This document shows, piece by piece, positions 54,243 through 63,212 of a stretch of DNA of 64,000 bases. Both the position numbers and the translations under genes were made by a program. The DNA is taken from positions 21,025-85,024 of the forward strand of contig CAOKWI010000010.1 in assembly GCA_948473115.1 (NCBI GenBank). The letters are read 5' to 3'. Each line of letters opens with the position of its first letter. Position 1 is the stretch's first letter. The notes below the pieces were generated by a model. That model saw only the letters and a program-made list of their open reading frames with translations. It had not been told where the DNA came from and searched no databases. The stretch is from an uncultured Lachnospiraceae bacterium. GTDB lineage: Bacteria; Bacillota; Clostridia; Lachnospirales; Lachnospiraceae.

Positions 54243-56069
54243 ATGAAGGCGAGTTATTTCCGCAATAACCAATATATACTGAAGCTGCTCTGGCGTATAC
54301 AGAAGGGCAGGGTCATCGGCGAACTTTTTTACAGCGCCCTGAATTATGTGTACTGGATCTTTTACGACATCCTGTTTCTGCAATATCTGGTGGAATCCCT
54401 GGAAAAGGGAAGAAGCTTTTCACAGATCATGACTTTTCTGCTAGTGACACTGCTGGGCTTTGCCATTCCCAACATCCTGAGTTCCTGGTATGTGCATGTC
54501 TATAAGCCGAAGTCCGATGCCAATATCTTCGAGGCTGTCAATACCATGCTGTTTGAAAAGGCTACCCGTGTGGAACTGCAATGCTATGAGAATGCGGATT
54601 TCTATAACCGGTTCACCCTGGCCATGAAGGACTGTGAGCAACGCCTGGCGCAGATTGTTGAAAACCTGTGTACGATCCTGACCAGCAGTATTGCCAGCCT
54701 GTTCGCCTTGTATTATATGTTCAGGATCGATCATTATGTGATCCTTTTTGTGGCGGGTCCCCTGATCGGGAACTTTGTGTTCGGGAAGCTGATCAATGAA
54801 GTGAAATTCCGCATGAATAAGGAGTGTGTTCCCTATAACCGCAGGATGGAGTATGTCAACAGGACCCTCTACCTGGCGGATTACGCAAAGGAATTTCGCA
54901 TGTCCGAGGTATTCCATGTGATGAAAAAGATATATGAGGATGGGTTTCAGGGCGTCCTGGGCAAGATCAGGGAGTACCGGAGACGCAAGGTGCTTCTGGT
55001 ATTTCTGAGGAATATTTTTACCTTTGTGGTGATCTTCCAGGGGGTTATCTTTTATTCCCTGTACCGTGTGATGGTGACACATTCCATGAGTATCAGCGGC
55101 TTTACGGTATTGTTTTCCGCAATGAACGCTGTCGCCTGGATGGTGATACAGTCCTCCAAGTCCATTATAAAGAGTTATGAGGACAGCCTCTATATCGCAA
55201 ATTTAAAGGAGTTTCTGGAGTATGAGCCGGTGATGGACGAAAGACAGCAGGGAATCCTGCCGGAAGCCTGCGAGGAGGCGGCAGAAAGCGACCGGGTGCT
55301 GGAGTTTCGCAAGGTCAGCTTTACCTATCTGGGGCAGGAAAAGCCTGTGCTGCACGAGATTGACATGACGATCCACAGGAAGGAGAAGATTGCCATTGTG
55401 GGCCACAACGGCGCCGGTAAGACCACATTTGTGAAGCTGCTGATGCGGCTTTATGATGCGTCTGAAGGGGAGATTCTGTACTTTGGCAGGAATATCAGGG
55501 AACTGGATCTGCCGGAGTACAGGAAGCTTTACGGCACGGCGTTTCAGGACTATCAGGTGTTCGCCATGACGGTGGCGGAAAATGTGCTGATGCGCAAGCC
55601 GGAGGGGGAGGCGGATTACCGGAAGGTGGAAGACTGTCTGAGAAGGGCGGGAGTCTATGAGAAGGTCTGTGGATTACCTCATGGAATGGACACCATATTG
55701 ACAAAGGAATTTGCGGAGGATGGCGCGGTACTTTCCGGCGGGGAACTGCAGAAGGTCGCAGTAGCCAGGGCATTTGCCAAGGAATATCAGATCGCCATAT
55801 TCGACGAGCCCTCCAGCGCCCTGGACCCGGTGGCGGAATACCGGCTTTATGAAAATATCCTGCAGGGGTGTGCGGACAAGACGGTCCTGTTCATTTCCCA
55901 CAGGCTTTCCACGGCGGCACTGGCGGACAGGATCTATCTGTTTGAGAATGGCAGGATCGTGGAACAGGGCAGCCATGAAATGCTGATGCGCCGGAATGGC
56001 CGGTATGCGGATATGTTCCGCAAGCAGGCGGAGAATTACGTGGGAGGGTTGGAATATGCGGGACAATAG
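54243..56069 (+). CDS. ABC exporter half-transporter (first of pair)
   Basis: A 608-residue membrane-ATPase fusion. Six helices fall in the first 310 residues; the ATPase follows from about 355, with Walker A GHNGAGKTTFVKLL, Q-loop AFQDYQVFAM, signature LSGGELQKVAVARAF and Walker B IAIFDEPSSALD. The second half-transporter starts within the last 14 bases, so they likely form a heterodimer. Relatives export peptides, lipids or drugs. No precursor peptide gene or peptidase domain is seen. Confidence 0.92.
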   Translation: MKASYFRNNQYILKLLWRIQKGRVIGELFYSALNYVYWIFYDILFLQYLVESLEKGRSFSQIMTFLLVTLLGFAIPNILSSWYVHVYKPKSDANIFEAVNTMLFEKATRVELQCYENADFYNRFTLAMKDCEQRLAQIVENLCTILTSSIASLFALYYMFRIDHYVILFVAGPLIGNFVFGKLINEVKFRMNKECVPYNRRMEYVNRTLYLADYAKEFRMSEVFHVMKKIYEDGFQGVLGKIREYRRRKVLLVFLRNIFTFVVIFQGVIFYSLYRVMVTHSMSISGFTVLFSAMNAVAWMVIQSSKSIIKSYEDSLYIANLKEFLEYEPVMDERQQGILPEACEEAAESDRVLEFRKVSFTYLGQEKPVLHEIDMTIHRKEKIAIVGHNGAGKTTFVKLLMRLYDASEGEILYFGRNIRELDLPEYRKLYGTAFQDYQVFAMTVAENVLMRKPEGEADYRKVEDCLRRAGVYEKVCGLPHGMDTILTKEFAEDGAVLSGGELQKVAVARAFAKEYQIAIFDEPSSALDPVAEYRLYENILQGCADKTVLFISHRLSTAALADRIYLFENGRIVEQGSHEMLMRRNGRYADMFRKQAENYVGGLEYAGQ

Positions 56070-57927
56070 GCGAAATTCCCGGAAGCGGATCGGGCTGAAG
56101 CGGTGTTACCAGAATATTTTCTACATGCTGGGCGTCGTGATACGGTATACGCCGGGATATTTTGTGAATCTGTGTCTTTTTCAGGTTTATTGTGCTGTAC
56201 AGGTGTTTTTTGAGTTTACCTATACCCTGAAGACGGTTTTGGATTTTATTACCGAGGGGGCAGAGTACGCAGAGGCGGTTTCGTATCTGCTCCTGATGTT
56301 TGCCATGGTGCTGGTCAAGCTGGTCTGGGCGGCATGGATGGAAAATGTCGCCGCACCCAGGGCACAGGAGATCCTGCATAAGAAGCTGCGCATGGAATTG
56401 TACCGGAAAGCCGTGGAACTGGATCTGGAACGGTATGACGATCCCCAATTTTATAATGAGTTTGTGTGGAGCATCAATGAGGCGGCTACCCGTGTGGACC
56501 TGATCCTACAGGACTTCGGCAGTTTCCTGAACCAGGCGGCCGGTATGCTGGCAAACGGTGTGTTCTTTGTGACACTGGATCTGTTCGGGATTGTATTTAT
56601 AGTGCTAAGCCTTGGGGTGACGCTGGCGGCAAATTCTTATATCGGCAGGCTGCAGTTTGCCCGGGATACGGAGTTAAAGCCGATAGAGAGGAAGCGGAGT
56701 TATTTCAACAGGATCTTTTACCTGAATGACTATGCCAAGGAGATACGCCTGAATCCTGTGGCGGAACAGTTGAAACAGGAATTTTCGGAGACAAACCGCA
56801 AGGTATATCCCATTGTGGACAAGTATGGGAAGAAAAATGCACTGGCAGGTCTTGTGGGCGATTTCTTTTCCAATGACATCCTCATGAATGGGGCTTACCT
56901 GGGATACCTGGTATACCAGACGGTGGTGCGGGGAGCGCTCAGCTATGGAAGCACCATGGCGCTGTTCAATGCTTCCTCCTCGCTGAAAAATTCGCTCAGG
57001 AATCTGGCAATGATACTGCCGAAATTTGAGCAGCATGGTCTGTATGTGGAAAAGATCCGTACTTTCCAGGCGTTTGAAAGCGGCATGGAGTGCGGGGAAG
57101 CGAAACCGGAGGCGGGAGGATTTGAGGAGCTTTCCATGGAAAATGTCTCCTTTGGCTATGGAAAGGATGCGGATACGCTGCATGATATCAGCCTGTCCGT
57201 CAGGGCGGGGGAGAAGATCGCCATAGTGGGTTATAACGGTGCGGGTAAGTCTACCCTGATCAAGCTTTTACTGCGGCTGTATGATGTGCAGCAGGGACAG
57301 GTAAAACTGAACGGGCGGAATATCAGGGAATATGACAAAGAAAGCTACCGCTCTTTATTTGCCACGGTTTTCCAGGACTACAAAATATTTGCCGCTGCCA
57401 TTGCGGACAATGTAAAGATGGATGTGACCCTGGAAACGGAGCGGGAAGAAATTGAACACGCATTGGAAAAAAGCGGTTTCGCAGACCGTCTTGCATCTCT
57501 TCCCGGAGGCGTGGATACGCCCCTGACCAGGGAATTTGAGGAGGAGGGAGTGAATCTTTCCGGCGGGGAGGCTCAGAAAGTGGCCATCGCCAGGACCTTT
57601 TACAAATACTGTCCCGTCATCATACTGGACGAACCCTCCAGCGCCCTGGATCCCGTCAGTGAATACCAGCTGAACCAGGCGATGCTGGATGTGGCGAGGG
57701 ATAAGACAGTGATTTTTATCTCCCACAGGCTTTCCAGCACGGTCATGGCGGACCGGATCTATATGCTGGAGCAGGGCAGGATCATTGAGCAGGGAAGCCA
57801 TAAGGAACTGATGGGGCGGAATGGAAAGTATGCGCAGATGTTCCGGATGCAGGCGGAGAAGTACAATATGCGTAACGGTTCAGTCATGCAATGCTCTGAA
57901 GGGGCGCATGTGCGGAAACCCACATAA
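56056..57927 (+). CDS. ABC exporter half-transporter (second of pair)
   Basis: A 623-residue partner with the same build: helices in about 30-320, Walker A GYNGAGKSTLIKLL, Q-loop VFQDYKIFAA, signature LSGGEAQKVAIARTF, Walker B VIILDEPSSALD, and a polar tail of about 25 residues. The ATG at 56056 overlaps the end of the first gene and follows GGGAGGGTT. Both ATPase sites appear complete, unlike many heterodimeric exporters in which one is degenerate. Confidence 0.92.
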   Translation: MRDNRRNSRKRIGLKRCYQNIFYMLGVVIRYTPGYFVNLCLFQVYCAVQVFFEFTYTLKTVLDFITEGAEYAEAVSYLLLMFAMVLVKLVWAAWMENVAAPRAQEILHKKLRMELYRKAVELDLERYDDPQFYNEFVWSINEAATRVDLILQDFGSFLNQAAGMLANGVFFVTLDLFGIVFIVLSLGVTLAANSYIGRLQFARDTELKPIERKRSYFNRIFYLNDYAKEIRLNPVAEQLKQEFSETNRKVYPIVDKYGKKNALAGLVGDFFSNDILMNGAYLGYLVYQTVVRGALSYGSTMALFNASSSLKNSLRNLAMILPKFEQHGLYVEKIRTFQAFESGMECGEAKPEAGGFEELSMENVSFGYGKDADTLHDISLSVRAGEKIAIVGYNGAGKSTLIKLLLRLYDVQQGQVKLNGRNIREYDKESYRSLFATVFQDYKIFAAAIADNVKMDVTLETEREEIEHALEKSGFADRLASLPGGVDTPLTREFEEEGVNLSGGEAQKVAIARTFYKYCPVIILDEPSSALDPVSEYQLNQAMLDVARDKTVIFISHRLSSTVMADRIYMLEQGRIIEQGSHKELMGRNGKYAQMFRMQAEKYNMRNGSVMQCSEGAHVRKPT

Positions 57928-58074
57928 CACCAGCCATATACGTTTAACCAGTGCAGTACGGTAAATCCTGGCGTTATGTAGTATAATTTTCCAGTGAAAC
58001 TGTCGGAATAAATATGCCTTGCGGGTAAATATTCGGCATTCGATACATCAGATCGGAAATTTGTGGAGGACAAG

Positions 58075-58584
58075 ATGGATATTGAATTTAAAAAGATAAC
58101 AGAATTCCCCCGTGGAACACTTGCAGCTCTTCTGAGAGACGGCTATTCTTTTGAGCCAAACTTCGAACGAAATTGGCATGACCAATGGCAGGAATTTGAC
58201 GATTTCTTTTATGATAATCCCCATATTGCTGATTTTAGCGGTTTTATGACAGTCTTGGAAGGAAATCCTATCGGGTTTGTCTCCTGGAATCCTACCAATC
58301 TGCCTGAATCAACAGAAATCGGACATAACTGTATTATGACAAAATACAAAGGAAAAGGCTATGGGAAACGGCAGATGCGGGAAGCTGTTCAACGCATTAT
58401 TGCACAAGGGGCAAAAAAGATAGTAGTCTGGACAAATGAAGTCTGCGTTCCTGCACAGCACACCTATGAAAGTGCAGGCTTTCAATTTGTAAAAAAAAGT
58501 GAAGAAACGATCTCTGGATATGCAGGAAAAAGAATACATTACGAAATTATCGTAAATTCCGGCAGGCCATTTGGTCAAAAGTGA
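58075..58584 (+). CDS. GNAT family N-acetyltransferase
   Basis: A 169-residue acetyltransferase. The acetyl-CoA loop is TKYKGKGYGKRQMREAV, and the motif-B helix has VPAQHTYESAGFQFVKK. AGGAC follows GG at the start (GGAGGACAAG then ATG 58075). It may share the exporter transcript at low level but is 147 bases away. Substrate unknown. Confidence 0.87.
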   Translation: MDIEFKKITEFPRGTLAALLRDGYSFEPNFERNWHDQWQEFDDFFYDNPHIADFSGFMTVLEGNPIGFVSWNPTNLPESTEIGHNCIMTKYKGKGYGKRQMREAVQRIIAQGAKKIVVWTNEVCVPAQHTYESAGFQFVKKSEETISGYAGKRIHYEIIVNSGRPFGQK

Positions 58585-58618
58585 ACATGCCAATACATGA
58601 GTGGATGTAAAAGAAAAG

Positions 58619-58666
58619 ACCCTGCTGCAAGTTTCAATTCCCCGATACTTGCAGTGGGGGCTTTTT
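58619..58666 (+). terminator. Intrinsic terminator after the GNAT gene
   Basis: CCCTGCTGCAAGT pairs with ACTTGCAGTGGGG through CTGCAAGT/ACTTGCAG, followed by a run of T. Confidence 0.85.
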
Positions 58667-58722
58667 AAATCAGTCCGTTACATGTCCTTAGTTTTTCCAT
58701 ATATAAAACGGAGGGATTTGTC

Positions 58723-59235
58723 ATGCAATTTGAAGAGATATGCAGGGAAAACTATGCGAGGATATATAACTATGTATTAGCCAGGACAGGGAAAAGGGAG
58801 GCCGCAGAGGATATCACGCAGAATGTGTTCCTGATCGCCTGCCAAAAAGGGGAAGCCTTTCTTTGCCACGAAAAACCGATTGCCTTTTTATATGTCACGG
58901 CCAGGAATCTTGTATTGGAGTATTATAAAGCAGCCAGGTCTGACGAGGTGGAATTGGATGAAACCAAAATGCCTGTTTATGGAAGAGATGCCTATGAAGA
59001 ATTATGCGTCCGTAAATCAGACAGTGTGAATGAAAGCTGTTATCAGGATCAGGTGATCCGAAAGCTACAGCCGGAGGAACGGGAACTGTATCGGAAATAT
59101 TACATTGATAAGCGATCCATGCGGTCCATTGCAAGGGAGCTGCAGATCAGCGAGCCTGCCGTCCGCATGAAATATATGCGTATCCGCAGTAAAGTCCGGA
59201 AGATTGTTGCAGACTTTAAACTGGATGAGTTTTAA
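58723..59235 (+). CDS. ECF-type RNA polymerase sigma factor
   Basis: A 170-residue sigma factor. Region 2 includes GKREAAEDITQNVFLIACQK, and region 4 is the HTH RSMRSIARELQISEPAVRMK. There is no sigma-70 region 3. GGAGGG lies just before the ATG. The gene that follows encodes a membrane protein with a cytoplasmic N-terminus, the usual arrangement for an anti-sigma partner. A decayed pair of the same kind is at 47449-48251. Confidence 0.9.
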   Translation: MQFEEICRENYARIYNYVLARTGKREAAEDITQNVFLIACQKGEAFLCHEKPIAFLYVTARNLVLEYYKAARSDEVELDETKMPVYGRDAYEELCVRKSDSVNESCYQDQVIRKLQPEERELYRKYYIDKRSMRSIARELQISEPAVRMKYMRIRSKVRKIVADFKLDEF

Positions 59236-59318
59236 ACTTCAGGTTATTTTGTTACAAAAACGGAAAATGACCATATAAGAGTAGATGGTGAGCGCGCATC
59301 ATGAATAAGGAGGCGACT

Positions 59319-60293
59319 ATGAACAGCAACAATGCATTGATTGCAAAAAAGACACAAAAAATGGACTTTTACCTTGAGCAGGAGGAATATGACAGGGCGG
59401 ATGAACTATGCAGGGAAATCTGCCGTATGAAGGGACTGGAGCCGGTGGAATGTATGCCGGAGGACTTTCTCTTCCAATTAAAGAAAAAGGAGAGCGAAAC
59501 TATGAATAAAAAGAAAATTTCAAAACGGATTTCAGGTGTTGCCGTTGCGGCAGCGGCGTTTCTGATGATCGGGGGAACTGTCAGCGCAGCGGCAGTCTAT
59601 GATAGAGGCATTCACTTTTTTGACCATGGGCTGTTTGCCGGGGATGACAGTGTGGATACCACGGAGGATGTTGGTATTGCGGGTGTAAAAACGCCGGAAA
59701 TGTCGGGAGAATCTGTCACAACGCCCATTTCCGCGCAAGAGGGCTCCGCAGACACTCACTGGATCAGCAAAAATGTCTGGGAAGATACTTATGAGGTCTA
59801 TGATTCCGGGGATGGCGTAAACTGGACAAAAGGTTATCAGACGACCCGCACCACAGAGTACAAATATGCCGATTATTTTACGGCGGCGGAGGATGCCGGG
59901 TTTGACAGCCTGTTTCAGACCAATTACACAGGGGAAGTATCCTATTATCAGAGTGAGCATCTTGGGGAAGAGACAGATACGGATCACAGTATTTCCGGAA
60001 CCTTTTCTTATGGGAACGGTACTTTTCGTATTGAGCAGATGAAATTTTCCGCAGATGCTTTGGCGGAAGCCAACACGGAGGAGCTGATGGTCATTACCAC
60101 AACGAAAGAAACTGCCAATGAGCGGCAATACATTTCTTCCGGGGGAGTGCCGTTTCAGCTGAGTGACGATACGGAATTCGGGTACACCAGGACCACCACG
60201 GTATTCAAGGGGAAAACCTTCGACGCTGTCCTGACATTTACCGGTATGACAGAGGAGGAAATCCGTCAGGTGCTTGACAATGTCCAGCTGTAA
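59319..60293 (+). CDS. Membrane-anchored probable anti-sigma/DUF protein
   Basis: A 324-residue protein: a cytoplasmic part of about 65 residues (FYLEQEEYDRADELCREI), one helix (VAVAAAAFLMIGGTVSAAAV, about 70-90), then a secreted domain of about 230 residues rich in Thr/Asp/Gly/Tyr. It is partner to the sigma factor by position (83 bases). The external part may sense an envelope signal. ATG 59319 follows AAGGAGG. I do not recognise the external domain; its tail DAVLTFTGMTEEEIRQVL resembles DUF4367-like ends. Confidence 0.65.
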   Translation: MNSNNALIAKKTQKMDFYLEQEEYDRADELCREICRMKGLEPVECMPEDFLFQLKKKESETMNKKKISKRISGVAVAAAAFLMIGGTVSAAAVYDRGIHFFDHGLFAGDDSVDTTEDVGIAGVKTPEMSGESVTTPISAQEGSADTHWISKNVWEDTYEVYDSGDGVNWTKGYQTTRTTEYKYADYFTAAEDAGFDSLFQTNYTGEVSYYQSEHLGEETDTDHSISGTFSYGNGTFRIEQMKFSADALAEANTEELMVITTTKETANERQYISSGGVPFQLSDDTEFGYTRTTTVFKGKTFDAVLTFTGMTEEEIRQVLDNVQL

Positions 60294-60354
60294 GGGGTAA
60301 GATACTACCTATACAAACAGGCGGTGTAAAAGTAAATTCCACTTTAAAATGTAA

Positions 60355-60393
60355 TCTGGAAAGTTCGCCGCGAAGCGTACTTTCCGGATTTTG
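60355..60393 (+). terminator. Terminator after the anti-sigma-like gene
   Basis: CTGGAAAGT pairs with ACTTTCCGG around a 14-base loop, ending in TTTTG. Confidence 0.7.
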
Positions 60394-60399
60394 TGCCCA

Positions 60400-60710
60400 G
60401 AAGCATTATAGCTCGGCGGACATACTATGCAGCCATGTTTTAGGACTTATAACAAGCAATGCGCCCCGCAAGGCTGCGTTACGGACCTGGGTACTTAATG
60501 GGCAGGGGCGGAAAATCGAAAGCCCGGCGGCTGTGGTGTGTATGACCGCGTTTCTAGGGAAACGCTGATTAAAGCGTTTCCCGCAAGCCAACTTGTTGGC
60601 TTTGGGATTCTGCGCTGCGAAGCAGCATAAACCGCTGCAAATCCGTGCGCATCCGCCGGAGGCTCTGAGGAAGCGGTGATTTAATCAGCGCTTTCTTAGA
60701 CCTCCGGCAT
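60400..60710. repeat. Palindromic intergenic element (family E)
   Basis: The element proper (60553-60710) is bounded by AAACGCTGATTAAA (60560-60573) and its near-complement TTTAATCAGCGCTT (60680-60693). Within are AGGGAAACGCT/AGCGTTTCCC, AAGCCAA/TTGGCTT and GCTGC-gaa-GCAGC hairpins. The region before it (60400-60552) holds no gene that I can support. Confidence 0.65.
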
Positions 60711-60729
60711 GACAGAAAGGGGTATGGAT

Positions 60730-61527
60730 ATGCGGATTTTAAATGAGGAAGACAGGGAGGCGATCCTGCGGTATGTGAAAAAGGAGCCGGAAATGAATCT
60801 GTTCCTGATAGGTGACCTGGAGAACTTCGGGGTAAATAATGAGACAGTGAATTTCTATCTCCATGAGGAGAGAGATCGGTGGGATTTCCTGATATTGCGG
60901 TTTCATCAGTTCTTCATCCTATACAGTCAGTATGAGGATTACAACGCGGGGGAGGCCGTCGCTTTTCTGAGAAAGCAGGCTCCTGACTGCATCAGCGGAA
61001 AGACTGCCCTGCTGGAGCGGATCGCCCCGGCATTCCCCCAATGGACGGTTGAGTCTACCTACATGAGCCGCTGTGACAGGGCGGAGAGCAGCCAGGGGCA
61101 GCTTGGGGATTTTGTGGTCCGCAGGCTGGAAAAAACGGATGTGCCGGAAGCGGTCGATCTGTTGTCGGATATCGAAGAGTTCAGCAAGACATACAAGAAG
61201 AGTGAGCGGGAAGAACAGATCAGCCGGATGGAGGACGAGATGGCACAGGGCAGTAAGGTAGCTGTAGGGGGCTTCCTGAACGGGCGCATGGTGTCTGTCG
61301 CATCCACCAGTGCGGAAAATTCGGAGAGTGCAATGGTGGTGGGCGTGGCTACCATAAAACAGTCCAGGGGAAAAGGCTATGCCTCCGCGGTGGTTGAGGC
61401 GCTGTGCAGGGATTGCTTTGAGAGAGGAAAGAAGTATCTCTGCCTGTTCTATGACAATCCTGTAGCGGGACGGATTTACAACAGGATAGGATTCCGGGAA
61501 CTGGGGAAATATGGGATGCTGCGTTAA
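60730..61527 (+). CDS. GNAT family N-acetyltransferase, two-domain
   Basis: A 265-residue protein: an N-terminal domain (MRILNEEDREAILRYVKKEP) of degenerate GNAT type and a C-terminal active-looking one (from about 135, FVVRRLEKTDVPEAVDLL) with VATIKQSRGKGYASAVVEAL and a GRIYNRIGFRELG end. This matches the FR47/ZapA-like 'GNAT_acetyltran' proteins. ATG 60730 follows AAAGGGG; starts 6 and 21 bases earlier are possible. Its end overlaps the convergent Uma2 fragment. Confidence 0.87.
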   Translation: MRILNEEDREAILRYVKKEPEMNLFLIGDLENFGVNNETVNFYLHEERDRWDFLILRFHQFFILYSQYEDYNAGEAVAFLRKQAPDCISGKTALLERIAPAFPQWTVESTYMSRCDRAESSQGQLGDFVVRRLEKTDVPEAVDLLSDIEEFSKTYKKSEREEQISRMEDEMAQGSKVAVGGFLNGRMVSVASTSAENSESAMVVGVATIKQSRGKGYASAVVEALCRDCFERGKKYLCLFYDNPVAGRIYNRIGFRELGKYGMLR

Positions 61528-61760
61528 TAGGGCGCTCCCAACTCTGTAAAGTCGATCCAAAGATCGTCATAGATATTGACTTTGATCTTGTCCCGGAAGG
61601 TATGGCATTTGACATTAAATTTGTTTTGTTCCAGAAAATACACTAATATTTCCTGCTCCATAGGGTTAACGATCCAGTACTCCCGCACTCCGGCGTCCAT
61701 GTAAAGGTTCAGTTTGCGTACATAGTCGTGGCTTGAATTGCTTGGGGAGACAAAGTCTGT
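61524..61760 (-). pseudogene. C-terminal fragment of a Uma2 protein
   Basis: Reads TDFVSPSNSSHDYVRKLNLY then MDAGVREYWIVNPMEQEILV to the natural family end, but the first 100 residues are missing. Sequence upstream (61760-61900) shows no Uma2 signal. It is a truncated copy, probably cut by the mobile-element junction. Confidence 0.75.
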
Positions 61761-61908
61761 GAGCCTGTGAAAAGAGCCGAAGAACAACAAACATGAGGAT
61801 GTCAAGAAAAAATACTTGATACGATTTTTGCGGAAATGCAGTAAATAAGCTGATTTCAGCGGTTAGAAGTGTGGATTTGTGACAATGCTGTGACAAAATC
61901 AAATGAAT

Positions 61909-61954
61909 ATCAAATGGCTATCAGAGGTTACAGGTAGCCATTTGATTTTGTTTT
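61909..61954 (+). terminator. Strong terminator-like hairpin
   Basis: ATCAAATGGCTA pairs with TAGCCATTTGAT around a 14-base loop, followed by TTTGTTTT. No gene ends directly before it. Confidence 0.65.
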
Positions 61955-62339
61955 GTAAGTCGTTGCAGGAAGTTGCGATGCACATGAAAATTAGCGGTGA
62001 GGTAACGGAAAATCCCCGTCACTGATTTATGTTGGGGGCTGGTCAAGTTGAACCTAGCCCAGATATGTCGGATGAAGACTCATAAGTTTTACGGCACTCC
62101 TGTATATAAGTGTTTCAGAAGTAATTTCCCGATTTGAAATCGGTAAACCAGGTATAAGTTTTCTACCTTGCTATCCCAGAGATGGCTTTTTCGTTTTTCG
62201 GCATATCTGCCGAATGCCCTACAAGCCCGATATGGGGCGAATACGGCGGCATGGGTGGGGGTATTTTTGAAAAAGGTACTACATACCACCGTTAAATGTC
62301 GGAAGCAATCGAAAGAAAATAAAAGGCATCTGCCGGAGT
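61955..62339. other. Gene-free remnant DNA with duplicated segments
   Basis: No supportable gene. It shares GCAGGAAGTTGCGAT (61965-61979) with 63259-63273, and a 28-base string starting TACAAGCCCGATATGGGGCG (62220-62247) with 63345-63372, in the same order and orientation. Confidence 0.6.
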
Positions 62340-62576
62340 TTATGGTAGCAGAGCTTTTTTCTCTTGACGTGTCTTTTTATTCCAATATGCGTTTTTTGTG
62401 CAGCCGTACATATCTGAAGTGCCGCAATATCTTCTATTCGCGTTAGTGGTAACAAAGGGATTGCCACAGCTTTTGCAAATTTTTATATATCCACCGAAAC
62501 ATTTACCCGTCTGATGAATAGCGCAAAGATAATATACTGATAAATGTATCAGGTTTTCACAATTCAAAAACAACAC
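62340..62576 (-). pseudogene. Fragment with a zinc-ribbon-like motif
   Basis: A 78-residue frame; the part GYIKICKSCGNPFVTTNANR and then RYCG...CTKNAYW looks like the C-terminal zinc ribbon of a larger mobile-element protein. The N-terminal third is AT-rich and not protein-like. No clear ribosome site. Probably a remnant. Confidence 0.4.
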
Positions 62577-62691
62577 TTTTTATAGTTCCAATATGTCACA
62601 AATGAATTTAGTGATGGTAAAAATATGTGTGAAGTTGATATTGTGCGTTTTCTTATACCGTGTATCTGCCTTATATCCCCATCTATAAGCA

Positions 62692-62877
62692 ATGGGGATA
62701 TATTTGTACTGCGGCGGCTTTTCATTCTTTAAGAATCACGGAAGCATCATAGAATATGAGATTGTGCGGAGGGAGGAAGTAAGGGAAAGGCTGGAAATGT
62801 ATCTTGAAATGAAGCGGCAGGAGAGGGAACGACATGAAAAACGGATAGGAGAAGCCGAAAAGGATATTGCCCGATAG
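62692..62877 (+). CDS. Short ORF of 61 residues, unknown
   Basis: The C-terminal half is a charged helix (REEVRERLEMYLEMKRQERE) and looks like real coding sequence, but the start region is weak and lacks a good ribosome site. It is likely the end of a lost gene. The toxin promoter overlaps its stop. Confidence 0.3.
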   Translation: MGIYLYCGGFSFFKNHGSIIEYEIVRREEVRERLEMYLEMKRQERERHEKRIGEAEKDIAR

Positions 62878-62895
62878 GGGAAATTGTGTTATATT
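62867..62895 (+). promoter_or_regulatory. Promoter of the type I toxin gene
   Basis: TTGCCC (62867-62872), 17 bp, TATATT (62890-62895). Start near 62902. Confidence 0.65.
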
Positions 62896-62901
62896 GTCGA
62901 T

Positions 62902-62997
62902 ATGGGAAAGCCATAGAGCCAAAGGCGGCTCTTACCCTCTTGTTTCTCGGAGGGTTCAAGTAGCCCTCCAGACGAAAGAAAGGAGGGTGATGCAGTG
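62902..62997 (+). promoter_or_regulatory. Structured toxin 5' leader hiding the ribosome site
   Basis: Hairpins AGAGCC/GGCTCT and ACCCTC/GAGGGT are followed by CCCTCC (62964-62969), which pairs with the Shine-Dalgarno GGAGGG (62982-62987). Translation would be blocked unless the leader refolds, as in known type I toxins. Confidence 0.6.
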
Positions 62998-63087
62998 ATG
63001 ACATATCAGGACTTCTTTCTGTTTTGTACATTCATTGTCGCCCTTATCAGTCTGCTTTACCAGATTTTTAAGGGAAAAAAGAAATAG
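62998..63087 (+). CDS. Type I toxin-like small hydrophobic peptide (holin-like)
   Basis: A 29-residue peptide: MTYQDFFLFC, a membrane helix FIVALISLLYQIF, and a basic tail KGKKK. Size and layout match the putative holin-like toxins and TxpA/BsrG-type peptides that insert in the membrane. A strong AGGAGGGTGA site lies before the ATG but can be sequestered in the leader. A convergent antisense RNA overlaps the 3' end. Confidence 0.7.
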   Translation: MTYQDFFLFCTFIVALISLLYQIFKGKKK

Positions 63088-63177
63088 CCGCCACTACTGC
63101 CAATAGTGACGGCTGACCTCATATGAGGTTTTAGTTTAACTGTTTGAGGGGTAGAGCCACTTCTATGGCTTCTCCCT
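63075..63177 (-). ncRNA. Antisense RNA, probable type I antitoxin
   Basis: A minus-strand promoter (TTGAAT 63212-63207, 17 bp, TATATT 63189-63184) starts near 63177. Reading back toward the toxin gene, the RNA carries a hairpin (AGCC/GGCT near 63153-63168) and ends at the stem 63114-63104/63096-63086 followed by a T-rich tail. It overlaps the toxin mRNA, whose own terminator (CCTCATATGAGGTTTT) lies at 63118-63134. Confidence 0.6.
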
Positions 63178-63183
63178 ACGTCT

Positions 63184-63212
63184 AATATAGCACGTCTGGC
63201 AGCAGGATTCAA
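63184..63212 (-). promoter_or_regulatory. Promoter of the antisense RNA
   Basis: TTGAAT, 17 bp, TATATT on the minus strand; close to consensus and better than the toxin promoter. Confidence 0.65.
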
